Positions 6,420-13,478 of a stretch of 14,990 nt of DNA are shown in pieces. The notes below the pieces were generated by a model. It worked only from the letters and a program-made list of their open reading frames with translations, was not told where the DNA came from and did not search any database. The stretch is taken from NCBI GenBank assembly GCA_017646945.1, contig JAGCLN010000056.1, forward strand, positions 1-14,990, written 5' to 3'. Position 1 is the stretch's first letter, and every line of letters begins with the position of its first letter. The DNA comes from Clostridia bacterium. Lineage in GTDB: Bacteria > Bacillota > Clostridia > Christensenellales > Borkfalkiaceae. Made by a program: the position numbers and the translations under genes.

Positions 6420-7219
6420 TAATAGATTTTCATACTCACGCCTTTCCAGATAAGATTGCAGGTAGAACGATATCTTATCTTGCAGATAGGTCAAATATAA
6501 CGCCGTATACGGACGGAACTATTAAAGGGCTTGAAAAGGCTATTGACACGGCAGGGGTAAACCTTGCCGTTTCTCTTCCCGTTTTAACAAAGCCCACTCA
6601 GTTTGAAAGCGTGTTAAACTTTGCAATCGAAGTAAACGATTACTACCTGGGCAAAAAGATAATTTCTTTTGCTGGTATTCACCCCGATTGCGATAATATT
6701 AAGGAAAAGTTAACCGCCGTTAAAAACGCGGGTATTAAAGGCGTTAAAATCCACCCCGATTATCAAGAAACTTATATTGATAGCGAAAAGTACGTTGAAA
6801 TTTTAACCGCCTGCAAAGAACTTGACTTAATCGTTGTAACCCACTCGGGAATAGATTGCGCGTATAGAGATTGCAAAGCGATGTGCCCGCCCGAAAAAGT
6901 TAGAAAGGTTATTGACAAGGTGGGGCATAGCAAGTTCGTTCTCGCTCATCTTGGCGCTTCGGAAATGGTTGACGAGTTTTTAGAAAGCGTTGCAGGTTGC
7001 AACGTGTATATTGATACGAGCTTCGTTTTAAAACACGTTACCAAAGAGCAGTTTTTAAAAATTCTTGAAAAACACGGGGAAGATAAAATACTGTTTGCAA
7101 CCGATATGCCTTGGAGCAATTTAGTTGAAGATTTAACTATTTTAAAATCGTTTGTTCAAGATAGAGAAACACTCGATAAAATTTTATATAAAAACGCTGT
7201 TAAACTTTTAGGATTATGA
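6416..7219 (+). CDS. Amidohydrolase-family metal-dependent hydrolase
   Basis: This is a TIM-barrel metal hydrolase of 267 residues. It shows the family's metal ligands in order: the HxH motif D4-F-H6-T-H8 at the end of strand 1, H143 (VVTHSG) and H178 (LAHLG), and the late aspartate D230 in FATDMPW. KIHP at 111-114 matches the amidohydrolase-2 type (PF04909-like) in place of a carboxylated lysine. The substrate is not evident; members include decarboxylases and hydrolases of cyclic or aromatic acids. It starts with GTG at 6416, overlapping the ACT gene's stop by four bases, with AAGGTG a few bases upstream. Its position after the arylacetate genes makes an aromatic or amino-acid-derived substrate possible but unproven. 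Confidence 0.85.
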   Translation: MIIDFHTHAFPDKIAGRTISYLADRSNITPYTDGTIKGLEKAIDTAGVNLAVSLPVLTKPTQFESVLNFAIEVNDYYLGKKIISFAGIHPDCDNIKEKLTAVKNAGIKGVKIHPDYQETYIDSEKYVEILTACKELDLIVVTHSGIDCAYRDCKAMCPPEKVRKVIDKVGHSKFVLAHLGASEMVDEFLESVAGCNVYIDTSFVLKHVTKEQFLKILEKHGEDKILFATDMPWSNLVEDLTILKSFVQDRETLDKILYKNAVKLLGL

Positions 7220-7965
7220 GTATATCAAAATGCCGAATATTAAACGGCAACGCGCTTAAAATAATAGCCGCAGTCTTTATGGTTATCGACCACGTTGGCT
7301 TTGTGTTTTATCCAAATATTATGGTTTATCGTTATTTGGGTAGACTTGCTATGCCCGTGTTTGCCTTTATGATAGCCGAAGGTTGCAGGTATACTAAAAA
7401 TAGGCCGTTATACTTCACGCTCATTTTCTTGCTTGGAACGATTTGCCAAGTGGTGTACGCAATATTTGACCCTAACGCTAAAATCGTAAACATATTAATA
7501 ACCTTTTCGCTCGCAATTTTAACCGTTTACTCGCTTGATTTTGTTAAAAAAGCCTTTTTAGAGCGTGGTTTTTCCTTGAAAATTAAAGCGCTTTCTATCG
7601 CCGTGTTTATTATTACGGTAAGCGCGGTTTATACGCTTTGTTACTTTTACGAGATAGATTACGGCTTCGTTGGTTGTATGTTACCGGCGTTCGCGTCGCT
7701 TTTTGATTTTAGAAGAATCGATAACGAAAAAGCAAAAAAATTAGACCTATTATTCCTTAGAGTTTTGGCGTTTTCAGTAGGCTTAGTTTTATTCGTGTTT
7801 ACAAGCATAGTGCCCGTTAGCTTTACGGTGTACTCGCTGTTTGGAATAATACTTCTTCTCTTGTATAACGGCAAGCGCGGAAAACTTAAAATGAAGTATT
7901 TTTTCTACGTTTTCTATCCGCTACACTTAGGTGTGATTGAAGGAGTGTATCTTTTGTTAAAATAA
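7216..7965 (+). CDS. TraX-family membrane protein
   Basis: This integral membrane protein of 249 residues has about seven or eight hydrophobic segments. The conserved TraX pattern is clear: NGNALKIIAAVFMVIDHVG near residues 10-28, then YLGRLAMPVFAFMIAEGC near 40-57, and FFYVFYPLHLGVIEG close to the C-terminus. In plasmid F, TraX N-acetylates pilin. Chromosomal relatives are widespread in Firmicutes with no settled function and are thought to be membrane acyltransferases. No conjugation gene is nearby, so a pilin role is unlikely here. It overlaps the amidohydrolase stop as ATGA and is the last gene of the run, followed directly by an intrinsic terminator. Confidence 0.88.
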   Translation: MSISKCRILNGNALKIIAAVFMVIDHVGFVFYPNIMVYRYLGRLAMPVFAFMIAEGCRYTKNRPLYFTLIFLLGTICQVVYAIFDPNAKIVNILITFSLAILTVYSLDFVKKAFLERGFSLKIKALSIAVFIITVSAVYTLCYFYEIDYGFVGCMLPAFASLFDFRRIDNEKAKKLDLLFLRVLAFSVGLVLFVFTSIVPVSFTVYSLFGIILLLLYNGKRGKLKMKYFFYVFYPLHLGVIEGVYLLLK

Positions 7966-7991
7966 AAAACCACGCCGTTTGGCGTGGTTTT
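7966..7991. terminator. Bidirectional intrinsic terminator
   Basis: CCACGCC (7970-7976) pairs with GGCGTGG (7981-7987) around loop GTTT. The stem is extended by AAAA (7966-7969) against TTTT (7988-7991). A T-rich run follows on the plus strand (7988-7997). On the minus strand the AAAA and preceding A bases read as a U-run. It therefore ends both the traX transcript and the convergent transporter transcript, starting one base after the traX stop and ending four bases from the transporter stop. Confidence 0.93.
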
Positions 7992-7995
7992 ATTT

Positions 7996-9150
7996 TTATA
8001 ATATCAGTAGTGAAATAACTATTAAAACGGCTAAGAACGAAAAGTTGAACGCCGAGAAAATTCCAACGTATTTAAGCGTTTTGCCGGGGTTGTGCTTAAC
8101 GTATTCTTTAAACGTTATAAGGCTTGCAAGCGATGATATAAGCGTTCCGCAACCGCCTATGTTAACGCCTACTAAAAGCGCTTGCCAGTTAGACGTAAAC
8201 TTTGATAAAAGTATTGCGGACGGCACGTTGCTTATCACTTGGCAAGATAGTGCGGAAACTGCGAGAGGATTTTTGCTAATGAGTAGCGAAAAGAAGTCTT
8301 TAACCGCTTCTATTCTCGCCATATTCCCCGCAAATATAAAGAAGCACACAAAGGTAAATAATAAAGCGTAATCAACCTGTTTTAACGCCTTTCTATCAAG
8401 AATAATAAGCGATAACGGAATAACGATAAGCCCTATCCAGTATGGAATAATTCTAAACACTATAACTATTGATAATGCGAATAATACCATATAAATAACA
8501 ACCCTTTTTTTAGGAAGAACAAGCGTTTCTTCTTCTAACACGAGCGGTTGTTTTTTAATGAATAAACAACATATCGTAATGAGCGTAACCGACGCTAAAA
8601 ATGGAATTAGCATAACCGCCATAAAATCGAGCGTGGGAATATTAAACGCTGAGTATAAGTATAAGTTTTGGGGGTTACCAAACGGCGTTAGCATACCGCC
8701 AAGGTTCGCGGCTACGTTTTGCATAATAAAGGTAAAAGCCATCAACCTTTTTTGACCGGTAGTAGTTAACACAACGTATCCAAGAGGTAAAAAAGTAAGT
8801 AACGCCATATCGTTAGCAATAAGCATTGAGCCGATAAAAGTAACGTAAACGAGCCCTAAGATTGCACCCCTTGTATTTTTAAAGAGTTTAACTATCTTCG
8901 TTGCCAAAACGGTAAAGAATTTAACGTTCTTTAAAGCGCAAACCACCGCCAAAACGCAAAACAAACAAGTGAGCGTTTTAAAATCAAAATAGCCTATATA
9001 CTCTCTATCGGGCGAAACGATAACAGAAGTTGCAATCGCAAGCGAAAAAGCAATTACCAAAACAACGTTGTTTTTGATAAACGCGCCTACTGATTCAAGT
9101 ATATGATGCCACGCGTGGTGACTGTTGTGATGACGATGAATTGCCTGCAT
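7996..9150 (-). CDS. SLC13/CitMHS-like anion permease with histidine-rich N-terminus
   Basis: This polytopic inner-membrane transporter of the ion transporter (ArsB/NhaD-SLC13-CitMHS) superfamily has 384 residues and about ten hydrophobic segments. The hallmarks are ANDMALLTFLPLG near 112-124, AANLGGMLTPFGNPQNLYLY at 147-166, and the matching second-half motifs VISNVPSAILLSKFT (about 305-319) and NIGGCGTLISSLASL (330-344). These are re-entrant substrate loops of the family. The substrate (di- or tricarboxylate, or another anion) is not readable. The first 16 residues hold seven histidines (5, 7, 8, 11, 12, 15, 16), which is unusual for the family. ATG 9150 is the only standard start before the first membrane segment, apart from an internal TTG. 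AAAGG sits only one base before this ATG, too close for a normal ribosome binding site. It is convergent with traX and divergent from yerC-his. Confidence 0.85.
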   Translation of the reverse strand: MQAIHRHHNSHHAWHHILESVGAFIKNNVVLVIAFSLAIATSVIVSPDREYIGYFDFKTLTCLFCVLAVVCALKNVKFFTVLATKIVKLFKNTRGAILGLVYVTFIGSMLIANDMALLTFLPLGYVVLTTTGQKRLMAFTFIMQNVAANLGGMLTPFGNPQNLYLYSAFNIPTLDFMAVMLIPFLASVTLITICCLFIKKQPLVLEEETLVLPKKRVVIYMVLFALSIVIVFRIIPYWIGLIVIPLSLIILDRKALKQVDYALLFTFVCFFIFAGNMARIEAVKDFFSLLISKNPLAVSALSCQVISNVPSAILLSKFTSNWQALLVGVNIGGCGTLISSLASLITFKEYVKHNPGKTLKYVGIFSAFNFSFLAVLIVISLLIL

Positions 9151-9175
9151 ACCTTTATCATTATATATATAAGGT
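9151..9175. promoter_or_regulatory. AT-rich inverted repeat over the transporter -10 region
   Basis: ACCTT (9151-9155) and AAGGT (9171-9175) are inverted copies. Two more pairs (9157/9170 and 9158/9169) form if T9156 is bulged. The repeat covers the transporter's TATAAT and abuts its start codon, where a repressor would block initiation. It may instead be chance in an AT-rich spacer. Confidence 0.3.
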
Positions 9176-9188
9176 ATTGAAAAAGCAA
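9160..9188 (-). promoter_or_regulatory. Promoter of the SLC13-like transporter, possibly leaderless
   Basis: Read on the minus strand, TTGCTT (9188-9183) and a perfect TATAAT (9165-9160) are separated by 17 bases. The -10 ends 9 bases before the ATG at 9150. Transcription starting about 7 bases after the -10 would begin within three bases of the start codon and give a leaderless or nearly leaderless mRNA. That fits the lack of a properly spaced ribosome binding site. An upstream promoter cannot be excluded. Confidence 0.5.
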
Positions 9189-9235
9189 CTAATTAAAATA
9201 TATTTGTAAAAAATTAAAACAGAGCGTGTATTTTC

Positions 9236-9264
9236 TTGACTTTATCGATTTAGCGTGCTAAACT
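9236..9264 (+). promoter_or_regulatory. Promoter of the yerC-his operon
   Basis: TTGACT (9236-9241) and TAAACT (9259-9264) are separated by exactly 17 bases, and TG one base before the -10 (9256-9257) makes it an extended -10 promoter. The expected start near 9271 gives a short leader of about 23 bases ahead of ATG 9294. There is no room for a leader-peptide attenuator or T-box between promoter and gene. Confidence 0.65.
9249..9262. promoter_or_regulatory. Candidate YerC operator in the his promoter
   Basis: TTTAGC-GT-GCTAAA is a perfect 6+2+6 inverted repeat that covers the extended -10 and the first bases of the -10 hexamer. A dimeric repressor bound here would exclude RNA polymerase. The first gene downstream is a TrpR-type regulator, and dimeric helix-turn-helix proteins of that class bind such palindromes, so autoregulation of yerC with the his genes is the natural inference. 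Confidence 0.6.
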
Positions 9265-9293
9265 GTAATAAAATAAATCAAAGGTGGTTTATA

Positions 9294-9590
9294 ATGAGTA
9301 ATTTAGAAAATGCTAATTTAGAAAATTTATACGAAGCAGTTTTAAAACTTAAATCAAAGGAAGATTGCCGTAAATTTTTCGAAGATATTTGCACTATCAA
9401 AGAAGTGTTAGATTTATCGCAAAGGCTTGAAGTGGCTTCGCTTTTATCGGCGGGCAAAAACTATCAAGAAGTTGTTAAGTTAACAGGTGCAAGCACGGCG
9501 ACGATTAGCCGTGTTTCAAGGTGCATAAACTACGGCGCGGGTGGATACAAAATCGTGCTTGACGAGAGTAAGGAGAATATCAATGGATAA
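9294..9590 (+). CDS. yerC: YerC/YecD-family TrpR-like regulator
   Basis: This small helical DNA-binding protein of 98 residues belongs to the TrpR-like YerC/YecD family. The helix-turn-helix is at about residues 44-78, with QRLEVASLLSAGKNYQEVV leading into TGASTATISRVSRCINYGAGGY, the near-invariant family signature. The chosen start is ATG 9294, with AAAGGTGG (9280-9287) about six bases before it; an upstream in-frame ATG at 9255 lies between the -35 and -10 hexamers of the promoter and cannot be used from it. It overlaps hisZ by 8 bases and is the first gene of the histidine operon. From memory, TrpR-family regulators of this kind (also called HisR) have been linked to his genes in Gram-positive bacteria by comparative genomics. 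Histidine as corepressor is therefore a well-supported guess. Confidence 0.9.
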   Translation: MSNLENANLENLYEAVLKLKSKEDCRKFFEDICTIKEVLDLSQRLEVASLLSAGKNYQEVVKLTGASTATISRVSRCINYGAGGYKIVLDESKENING

Positions 9591-10506
9591 AATACTTAGC
9601 GTTTTAACGCCGGAAGAATATATTTACCTTTCACTTCGCGCGCTTTACAGCGGTTACGGTTATAAAAAATATCGCATGAGTAAGTTTGAAGAGTATGATT
9701 TATACGCTAAAAATAAAGACTTTTTGGTTAGCGAAAGCGCAATCACCTTTACCGATACCGATGGTAAACTTTTGGCTTTAAAGCCAGACGTAACCTTATC
9801 TATTATCAAAAACAGCAAGGATATAAGCGGTGCTTTAAAGGTCTACTATAACGAAAACGTTTATAGAATTTCAAAGGGAACTAAAACTTTTAAAGAGATT
9901 ATGCAGTCGGGTTTAGAATGCATCGGCAACGTTGACTTAAACACGATAACGGAAGTTTTATCGCTTGCTTCAAAGAGTTTAGGCGTAATTTCTAAAAACA
10001 ACGTTTTAACCGTTTCACACCTTGGTATTATTGCGGAAGTTTTAAACGCGATAGGTTTAAGTGATAGTGAAAAGGTTAACTTTATAAAACTTCTCGGTCA
10101 AAAGAATATGCCCGAGATTAAGAATTTGTTAAACTTAGCAAATTTAAGTGAAGGCAAGAAGGAAGTTGCTTTCAAACTCGTTTCCGTATACGGCGCGCCG
10201 AGTAAAACGTTTGATTTAATTAATGCGTTTAACGTAAGCGAAAAGGCAAAAGAGTACATTTGCGAGTTAAAAACGGTAGTTGAAGCGCTTGTTAAGGAAG
10301 GCGCGAACGTGATAATCGACTTTTCGGTGGTTAACGATATGAACTACTATAACGGCATTTCGTTCAAAGGCTTTATCGAAGGCGTGCCTACGGGCGTAAT
10401 TTCGGGCGGTCAATACGATAATTTATTAAAGAAGATGGGTAAACCTTATAAAGCGATAGGCTTTGCGGTATATCTTGACGAAGTTTCGAGAATTAAGGGG
10501 GAATAA
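9583..10506 (+). CDS. hisZ: ATP phosphoribosyltransferase regulatory subunit
   Basis: HisZ is a catalytically inactive relative of histidyl-tRNA synthetase that binds short-form HisG and is needed for its activity and for histidine feedback. Class II synthetase-like segments are visible: the SESAITFTDTDG and LALKPDVTLSI region near residues 46-71, QSGLECIG near 107-114, and GVISGGQYDNLL near 271-282 in the place of motif 3. The start ATG 9583 has TAAGGAG (9569-9575) at good spacing; an in-frame ATG at 9541 lies inside yerC and is not preferred. The protein is 307 residues, shorter than histidyl-tRNA synthetase because the anticodon-binding domain is missing, as expected for HisZ. It is followed two bases later by hisG, its obligate partner, which supports the assignment over HisS. 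Confidence 0.92.
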   Translation: MDKILSVLTPEEYIYLSLRALYSGYGYKKYRMSKFEEYDLYAKNKDFLVSESAITFTDTDGKLLALKPDVTLSIIKNSKDISGALKVYYNENVYRISKGTKTFKEIMQSGLECIGNVDLNTITEVLSLASKSLGVISKNNVLTVSHLGIIAEVLNAIGLSDSEKVNFIKLLGQKNMPEIKNLLNLANLSEGKKEVAFKLVSVYGAPSKTFDLINAFNVSEKAKEYICELKTVVEALVKEGANVIIDFSVVNDMNYYNGISFKGFIEGVPTGVISGGQYDNLLKKMGKPYKAIGFAVYLDEVSRIKGE

Positions 10507-10508
10507 AA

Positions 10509-11144
10509 ATGGACGGATACTTAAATATTGCTCTCCCAAAAGGCAGGCTTGGTGAAAAGGTTTACGATATGTTTGAAAAATCGGGTTATCCTTGCCCGTC
10601 TATTAAAGAAAACAACCGCAAACTCATATTTGAAAACGAAGAGTTAAAGATAAGGTTTTTCTGGGTAAAGCCGTCTGACGTTGCTATTTACGTTGAGCGT
10701 GGCGCGGCGGACGTAGGCGTTGCAGGAAAGGATATTTTAATGGAATATAAGCCCGAAGTTTACGAACTTTGCGACCTTAATATGGGCAAGTGTTCTATGT
10801 GCGTTGCAGGAAAGAAAGATTTTGTTGATAATAGAAACAAAACTTTAAGGGTTGCAACAAAGTTTGTAAATATTGCAAAGGAATATTATTCCGCGCAAGG
10901 TAGAGATATTGATATTATTGCGCTCAACGGTTCAATCGAACTTGCGCCTATACTCAGCCTTTCTGACGTAATCGTTGATATAGTTGAAACGGGCACTACT
11001 TTAAAAGAAAACAATTTAGAAGTAGTTGAAAGATTTATGCCGATAAGCGCAAGGCTTATTGCTAACAAATCAAGCTTCAAATTTAAAACGGAAATCATTG
11101 AAGATATAACAAGTAAATTACAAGCGTTAGCGGAGAATTTATGA
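10509..11144 (+). CDS. hisG: ATP phosphoribosyltransferase, short form
   Basis: This is the first enzyme of histidine synthesis: it joins ATP and PRPP to form phosphoribosyl-ATP. It opens with NIALPKGRLGEKV (residues 6-18). GVAGKDIL is at 70-77 and the PRPP-binding loop DIVETGTTLKENNL at 157-170. At 211 residues it is the short form without the C-terminal regulatory domain, so it must work with HisZ, encoded immediately upstream. The stop overlaps the hisD ATG (ATGA). It is the usual point of feedback inhibition by histidine through HisZ. Confidence 0.96.
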   Translation: MDGYLNIALPKGRLGEKVYDMFEKSGYPCPSIKENNRKLIFENEELKIRFFWVKPSDVAIYVERGAADVGVAGKDILMEYKPEVYELCDLNMGKCSMCVAGKKDFVDNRNKTLRVATKFVNIAKEYYSAQGRDIDIIALNGSIELAPILSLSDVIVDIVETGTTLKENNLEVVERFMPISARLIANKSSFKFKTEIIEDITSKLQALAENL

Positions 11145-12424
11145 TTAAAATTTATAGTGAAAACTTATGTTCAAGAGAAGAAATATTCTCTGTTAAAGAA
11201 GCGAAGTTTGACGTTTCTAAGATAGTTGCCGAAATTATAGAAACCGTTAAAAAAGACGGCGATAAGGCGTTATTCGACTATTCAAAGAGGTTTGACAAGG
11301 CGGAACTTTCGTCTTTAAGAGTGGAAGACGAAGAAATTGAAGAAGCGTATAACAACGCCGACGTTGAGTTTATAAAAGTATTAGAACTTGCTAAGAAAAA
11401 TATTGTTAGATATCACCTTCAACAAGTTAGAAAAGGCTTTTATTTAGACGACCTTAACGGCGCAATCGTAGGTCAAAAGATTATTCCTATCGAAAGGGCA
11501 GGTATTTACGTTCCGGGCGGTACGGCTTGTTATCCGTCGACTGTTTTAATGGATGTAATCCCCGCAATCGTTGCTGGTTGCGAAAGGGTGGTAATGGTTT
11601 CCCCGCCGAATAGCGAAGGTAAAATCAATCCGTCAATCTTAGTTTCGGCTAAAATTGCAGGCGTAACTGAAATTTATAAAGTTGGTGGCGCGCAAGCGAT
11701 TGCCGCTCTTGCTTACGGTACTGAAAGCATACCAAAGGTAGATAAAATCGTTGGTCCGGGTAACGCGTTCGTAGCCGAAGCGAAAAAGCAAGTGTTTGGC
11801 GAAGTTTCTATAGATATGATTGCAGGCCCGAGTGAAATACTCGTTGTTGCCGATAGTAAAAACAGACCTTGCGATATCGCTGCCGACCTTTTATCTCAAG
11901 CCGAGCACGATAAAATGGCAAGCGCAGTTTTAGTAACTGACGATATGGATTTTGCTAAAAAGGTTGCAACCGAGATTGAAAAGCAAATACCTATGCTTGA
12001 AAGGGCTGAGATTGCAAGGGTTTCTATCGACGATAACGGCAAGATTATCGTAACTGATAATTTAGATAAGGCTATTGCCGTTGCTAACGAGATTGCGCCC
12101 GAGCATTTAGAACTTTGCGTTGACAATCCCTTTGATTATTTAGAAAAGGTTAAGCACGCAGGCTCGGTATTTTTAGGAAGATACACGCCCGAAGCGGTAG
12201 GCGATTACTTAGCCGGCGCAAACCACACGTTGCCAACGAGTGGAACGGCAAGATTCTCAAGCGCACTTTCGGTTGATGATTTTATTAAGAAAACCCAGTA
12301 TATTTATTATGATAAAAACGCGCTTGAAAAGATAGCTGGCAAGGTTGATTACTTTGCTAAAAAGGAAGGATTAACCGCTCACGCTAAAAGCGCAACGATT
12401 AGGTTTAAAGAAGAAAATGAGTAA
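11141..12424 (+). CDS. hisD: Histidinol dehydrogenase
   Basis: This zinc enzyme performs the last two oxidations, L-histidinol to histidine with two NAD+. The predicted zinc ligands are Q253, H256, D355 and H414, and the catalytic pair is E321-H322. Their spacing matches the E. coli enzyme (Q259, H262, D360, H419, E326-H327). Other family blocks are GIYVPGGTACYPSTVLM near 121-137, IVGPGNAFVAEAK near 203-215 and DMIAGPSEILVVAD near 225-238. The length of 427 residues is full. The start overlaps the hisG stop by four bases and the stop overlaps hisC by eight, so it sits deep in a translationally coupled operon. Confidence 0.97.
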   Translation: MIKIYSENLCSREEIFSVKEAKFDVSKIVAEIIETVKKDGDKALFDYSKRFDKAELSSLRVEDEEIEEAYNNADVEFIKVLELAKKNIVRYHLQQVRKGFYLDDLNGAIVGQKIIPIERAGIYVPGGTACYPSTVLMDVIPAIVAGCERVVMVSPPNSEGKINPSILVSAKIAGVTEIYKVGGAQAIAALAYGTESIPKVDKIVGPGNAFVAEAKKQVFGEVSIDMIAGPSEILVVADSKNRPCDIAADLLSQAEHDKMASAVLVTDDMDFAKKVATEIEKQIPMLERAEIARVSIDDNGKIIVTDNLDKAIAVANEIAPEHLELCVDNPFDYLEKVKHAGSVFLGRYTPEAVGDYLAGANHTLPTSGTARFSSALSVDDFIKKTQYIYYDKNALEKIAGKVDYFAKKEGLTAHAKSATIRFKEENE

Positions 12425-13475
12425 ATTTGCGAACGGAAAAATAAATAAACTTGACGCGTACGTTCCGGGCGAACAACCCAAGGATAAAAAGTATATAAAA
12501 CTCAATACGAACGAGTCGCCCTATCCGCCTTCACCGCTTGCGGTAAAGTACGCTTGCGACGAGCTTGAAAGCGTTAGGTTATATCCCGACCCCGATTGTA
12601 CAAACTTGATAAACGCGATTGCTAAAACGGTTAACGTATCGCCTAAAAACGTTATAGTTTCAAACGGGTCAGACGAAGTTTTAAACTTTGCTTTTATTGC
12701 TTATGCCGATGAAAATAACCCTGCAATCTTCCCCGATATAACTTACGGGTTTTATAAAGTTTTTGCAGGCGTAAACGGTGTTCCTTTTGAAGAAATCGCC
12801 TTAAAGGACGATTTTTCTATCGATATCAACGAATATCTTGATAAGAATGGCGTTATATTTATAGCAAACCCCAACGCGCCAACCGGTCTTGAAATTAGTT
12901 TGGAAGATATTGAATTGTTGCTTAAGTCAAACCCCGATAGAGTTGTTGTTATCGACGAAGCGTACGTTGACTTTGGCGGTAAGAGTGCGATAAGTTTAAT
13001 AGATAAATACGATAATCTTTTAGTAACTCAAACCTTTTCAAAATCAAGGTCAATGGCGGGCGCAAGGCTTGGCTTTGGCGTGGCGAGTGAAAAAATTATT
13101 GAAGACCTTAACAAAGTTAAGTATTCAACGAATCCTTATAACGTAAATAGAGTAACGGCGGTAATGGGTATCGGCGCGTTAGAAGATAATAAGTATTTTG
13201 AAAACAATATATCTTCAATTATTGAAAGTAGAGAATATACTCAAAATGAACTAAAAAAACTCGGTTTTACTTGCACTAACTCAAAAACGAATTTCGTTTT
13301 TGCAAAGAGTGATAAAATTAGCGGTGAAGAACTTTACCTAAAACTTAAAGAAAATGGTATTTTAGTTCGCCACTTTAAAAAGGATAGAATATCTAATTAC
13401 GTTAGAGTTTCTATCGGAAGTTTTGAAGAAATGCAAGCCTTTATCGGCGCTGTTAGGAAAATTTTAGGAGAATAA
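12417..13475 (+). CDS. hisC: Histidinol-phosphate aminotransferase
   Basis: This PLP enzyme transfers the amino group of glutamate to imidazole-acetol phosphate to give histidinol phosphate. Fold-type I aminotransferase features are clear: LNTNESPYPPSP at about 29-40, NPNAPTG at 151-157, VVIDEAYVDF with D180 contacting the PLP ring nitrogen, and the Schiff-base lysine K209 in TFSKSRSMAGARLGF. The C-terminal arginine region is VRVSIGSFEEM. The length of 352 residues is typical. HisC enzymes can also transaminate aromatic amino acids, but the place in the his operon makes histidine synthesis the main role. The start lies inside the 3' end of hisD (8-base overlap). Confidence 0.96.
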   Translation: MSKFANGKINKLDAYVPGEQPKDKKYIKLNTNESPYPPSPLAVKYACDELESVRLYPDPDCTNLINAIAKTVNVSPKNVIVSNGSDEVLNFAFIAYADENNPAIFPDITYGFYKVFAGVNGVPFEEIALKDDFSIDINEYLDKNGVIFIANPNAPTGLEISLEDIELLLKSNPDRVVVIDEAYVDFGGKSAISLIDKYDNLLVTQTFSKSRSMAGARLGFGVASEKIIEDLNKVKYSTNPYNVNRVTAVMGIGALEDNKYFENNISSIIESREYTQNELKKLGFTCTNSKTNFVFAKSDKISGEELYLKLKENGILVRHFKKDRISNYVRVSIGSFEEMQAFIGAVRKILGE

Positions 13476-13478
13476 ACT

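Noticed and set aside
7216..7965. Conjugative element suggested by the TraX match
   Set aside because: No relaxase, coupling protein, pilus or integrase gene is nearby. Chromosomal TraX-family proteins are common in Firmicutes outside mobile elements.
7979..8371. Plus-strand coding region opposite the transporter
   Set aside because: It lies antisense within the transporter gene, starts inside the shared terminator hairpin, lacks a ribosome binding site and has no recognisable domain. The minus-strand frame has the clear family motifs.
9255..9293. Upstream start for YerC giving 13 extra residues
   Set aside because: The ATG at 9255 lies between the -35 and -10 hexamers of the promoter and has no ribosome binding site. 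ATG 9294 has AAAGGTGG at good spacing and gives the normal family N-terminus.
9265..9293. His operon attenuator with leader peptide
   Set aside because: Only about 23 bases separate the predicted transcription start from the yerC ATG, too few for a leader peptide and alternative hairpins.
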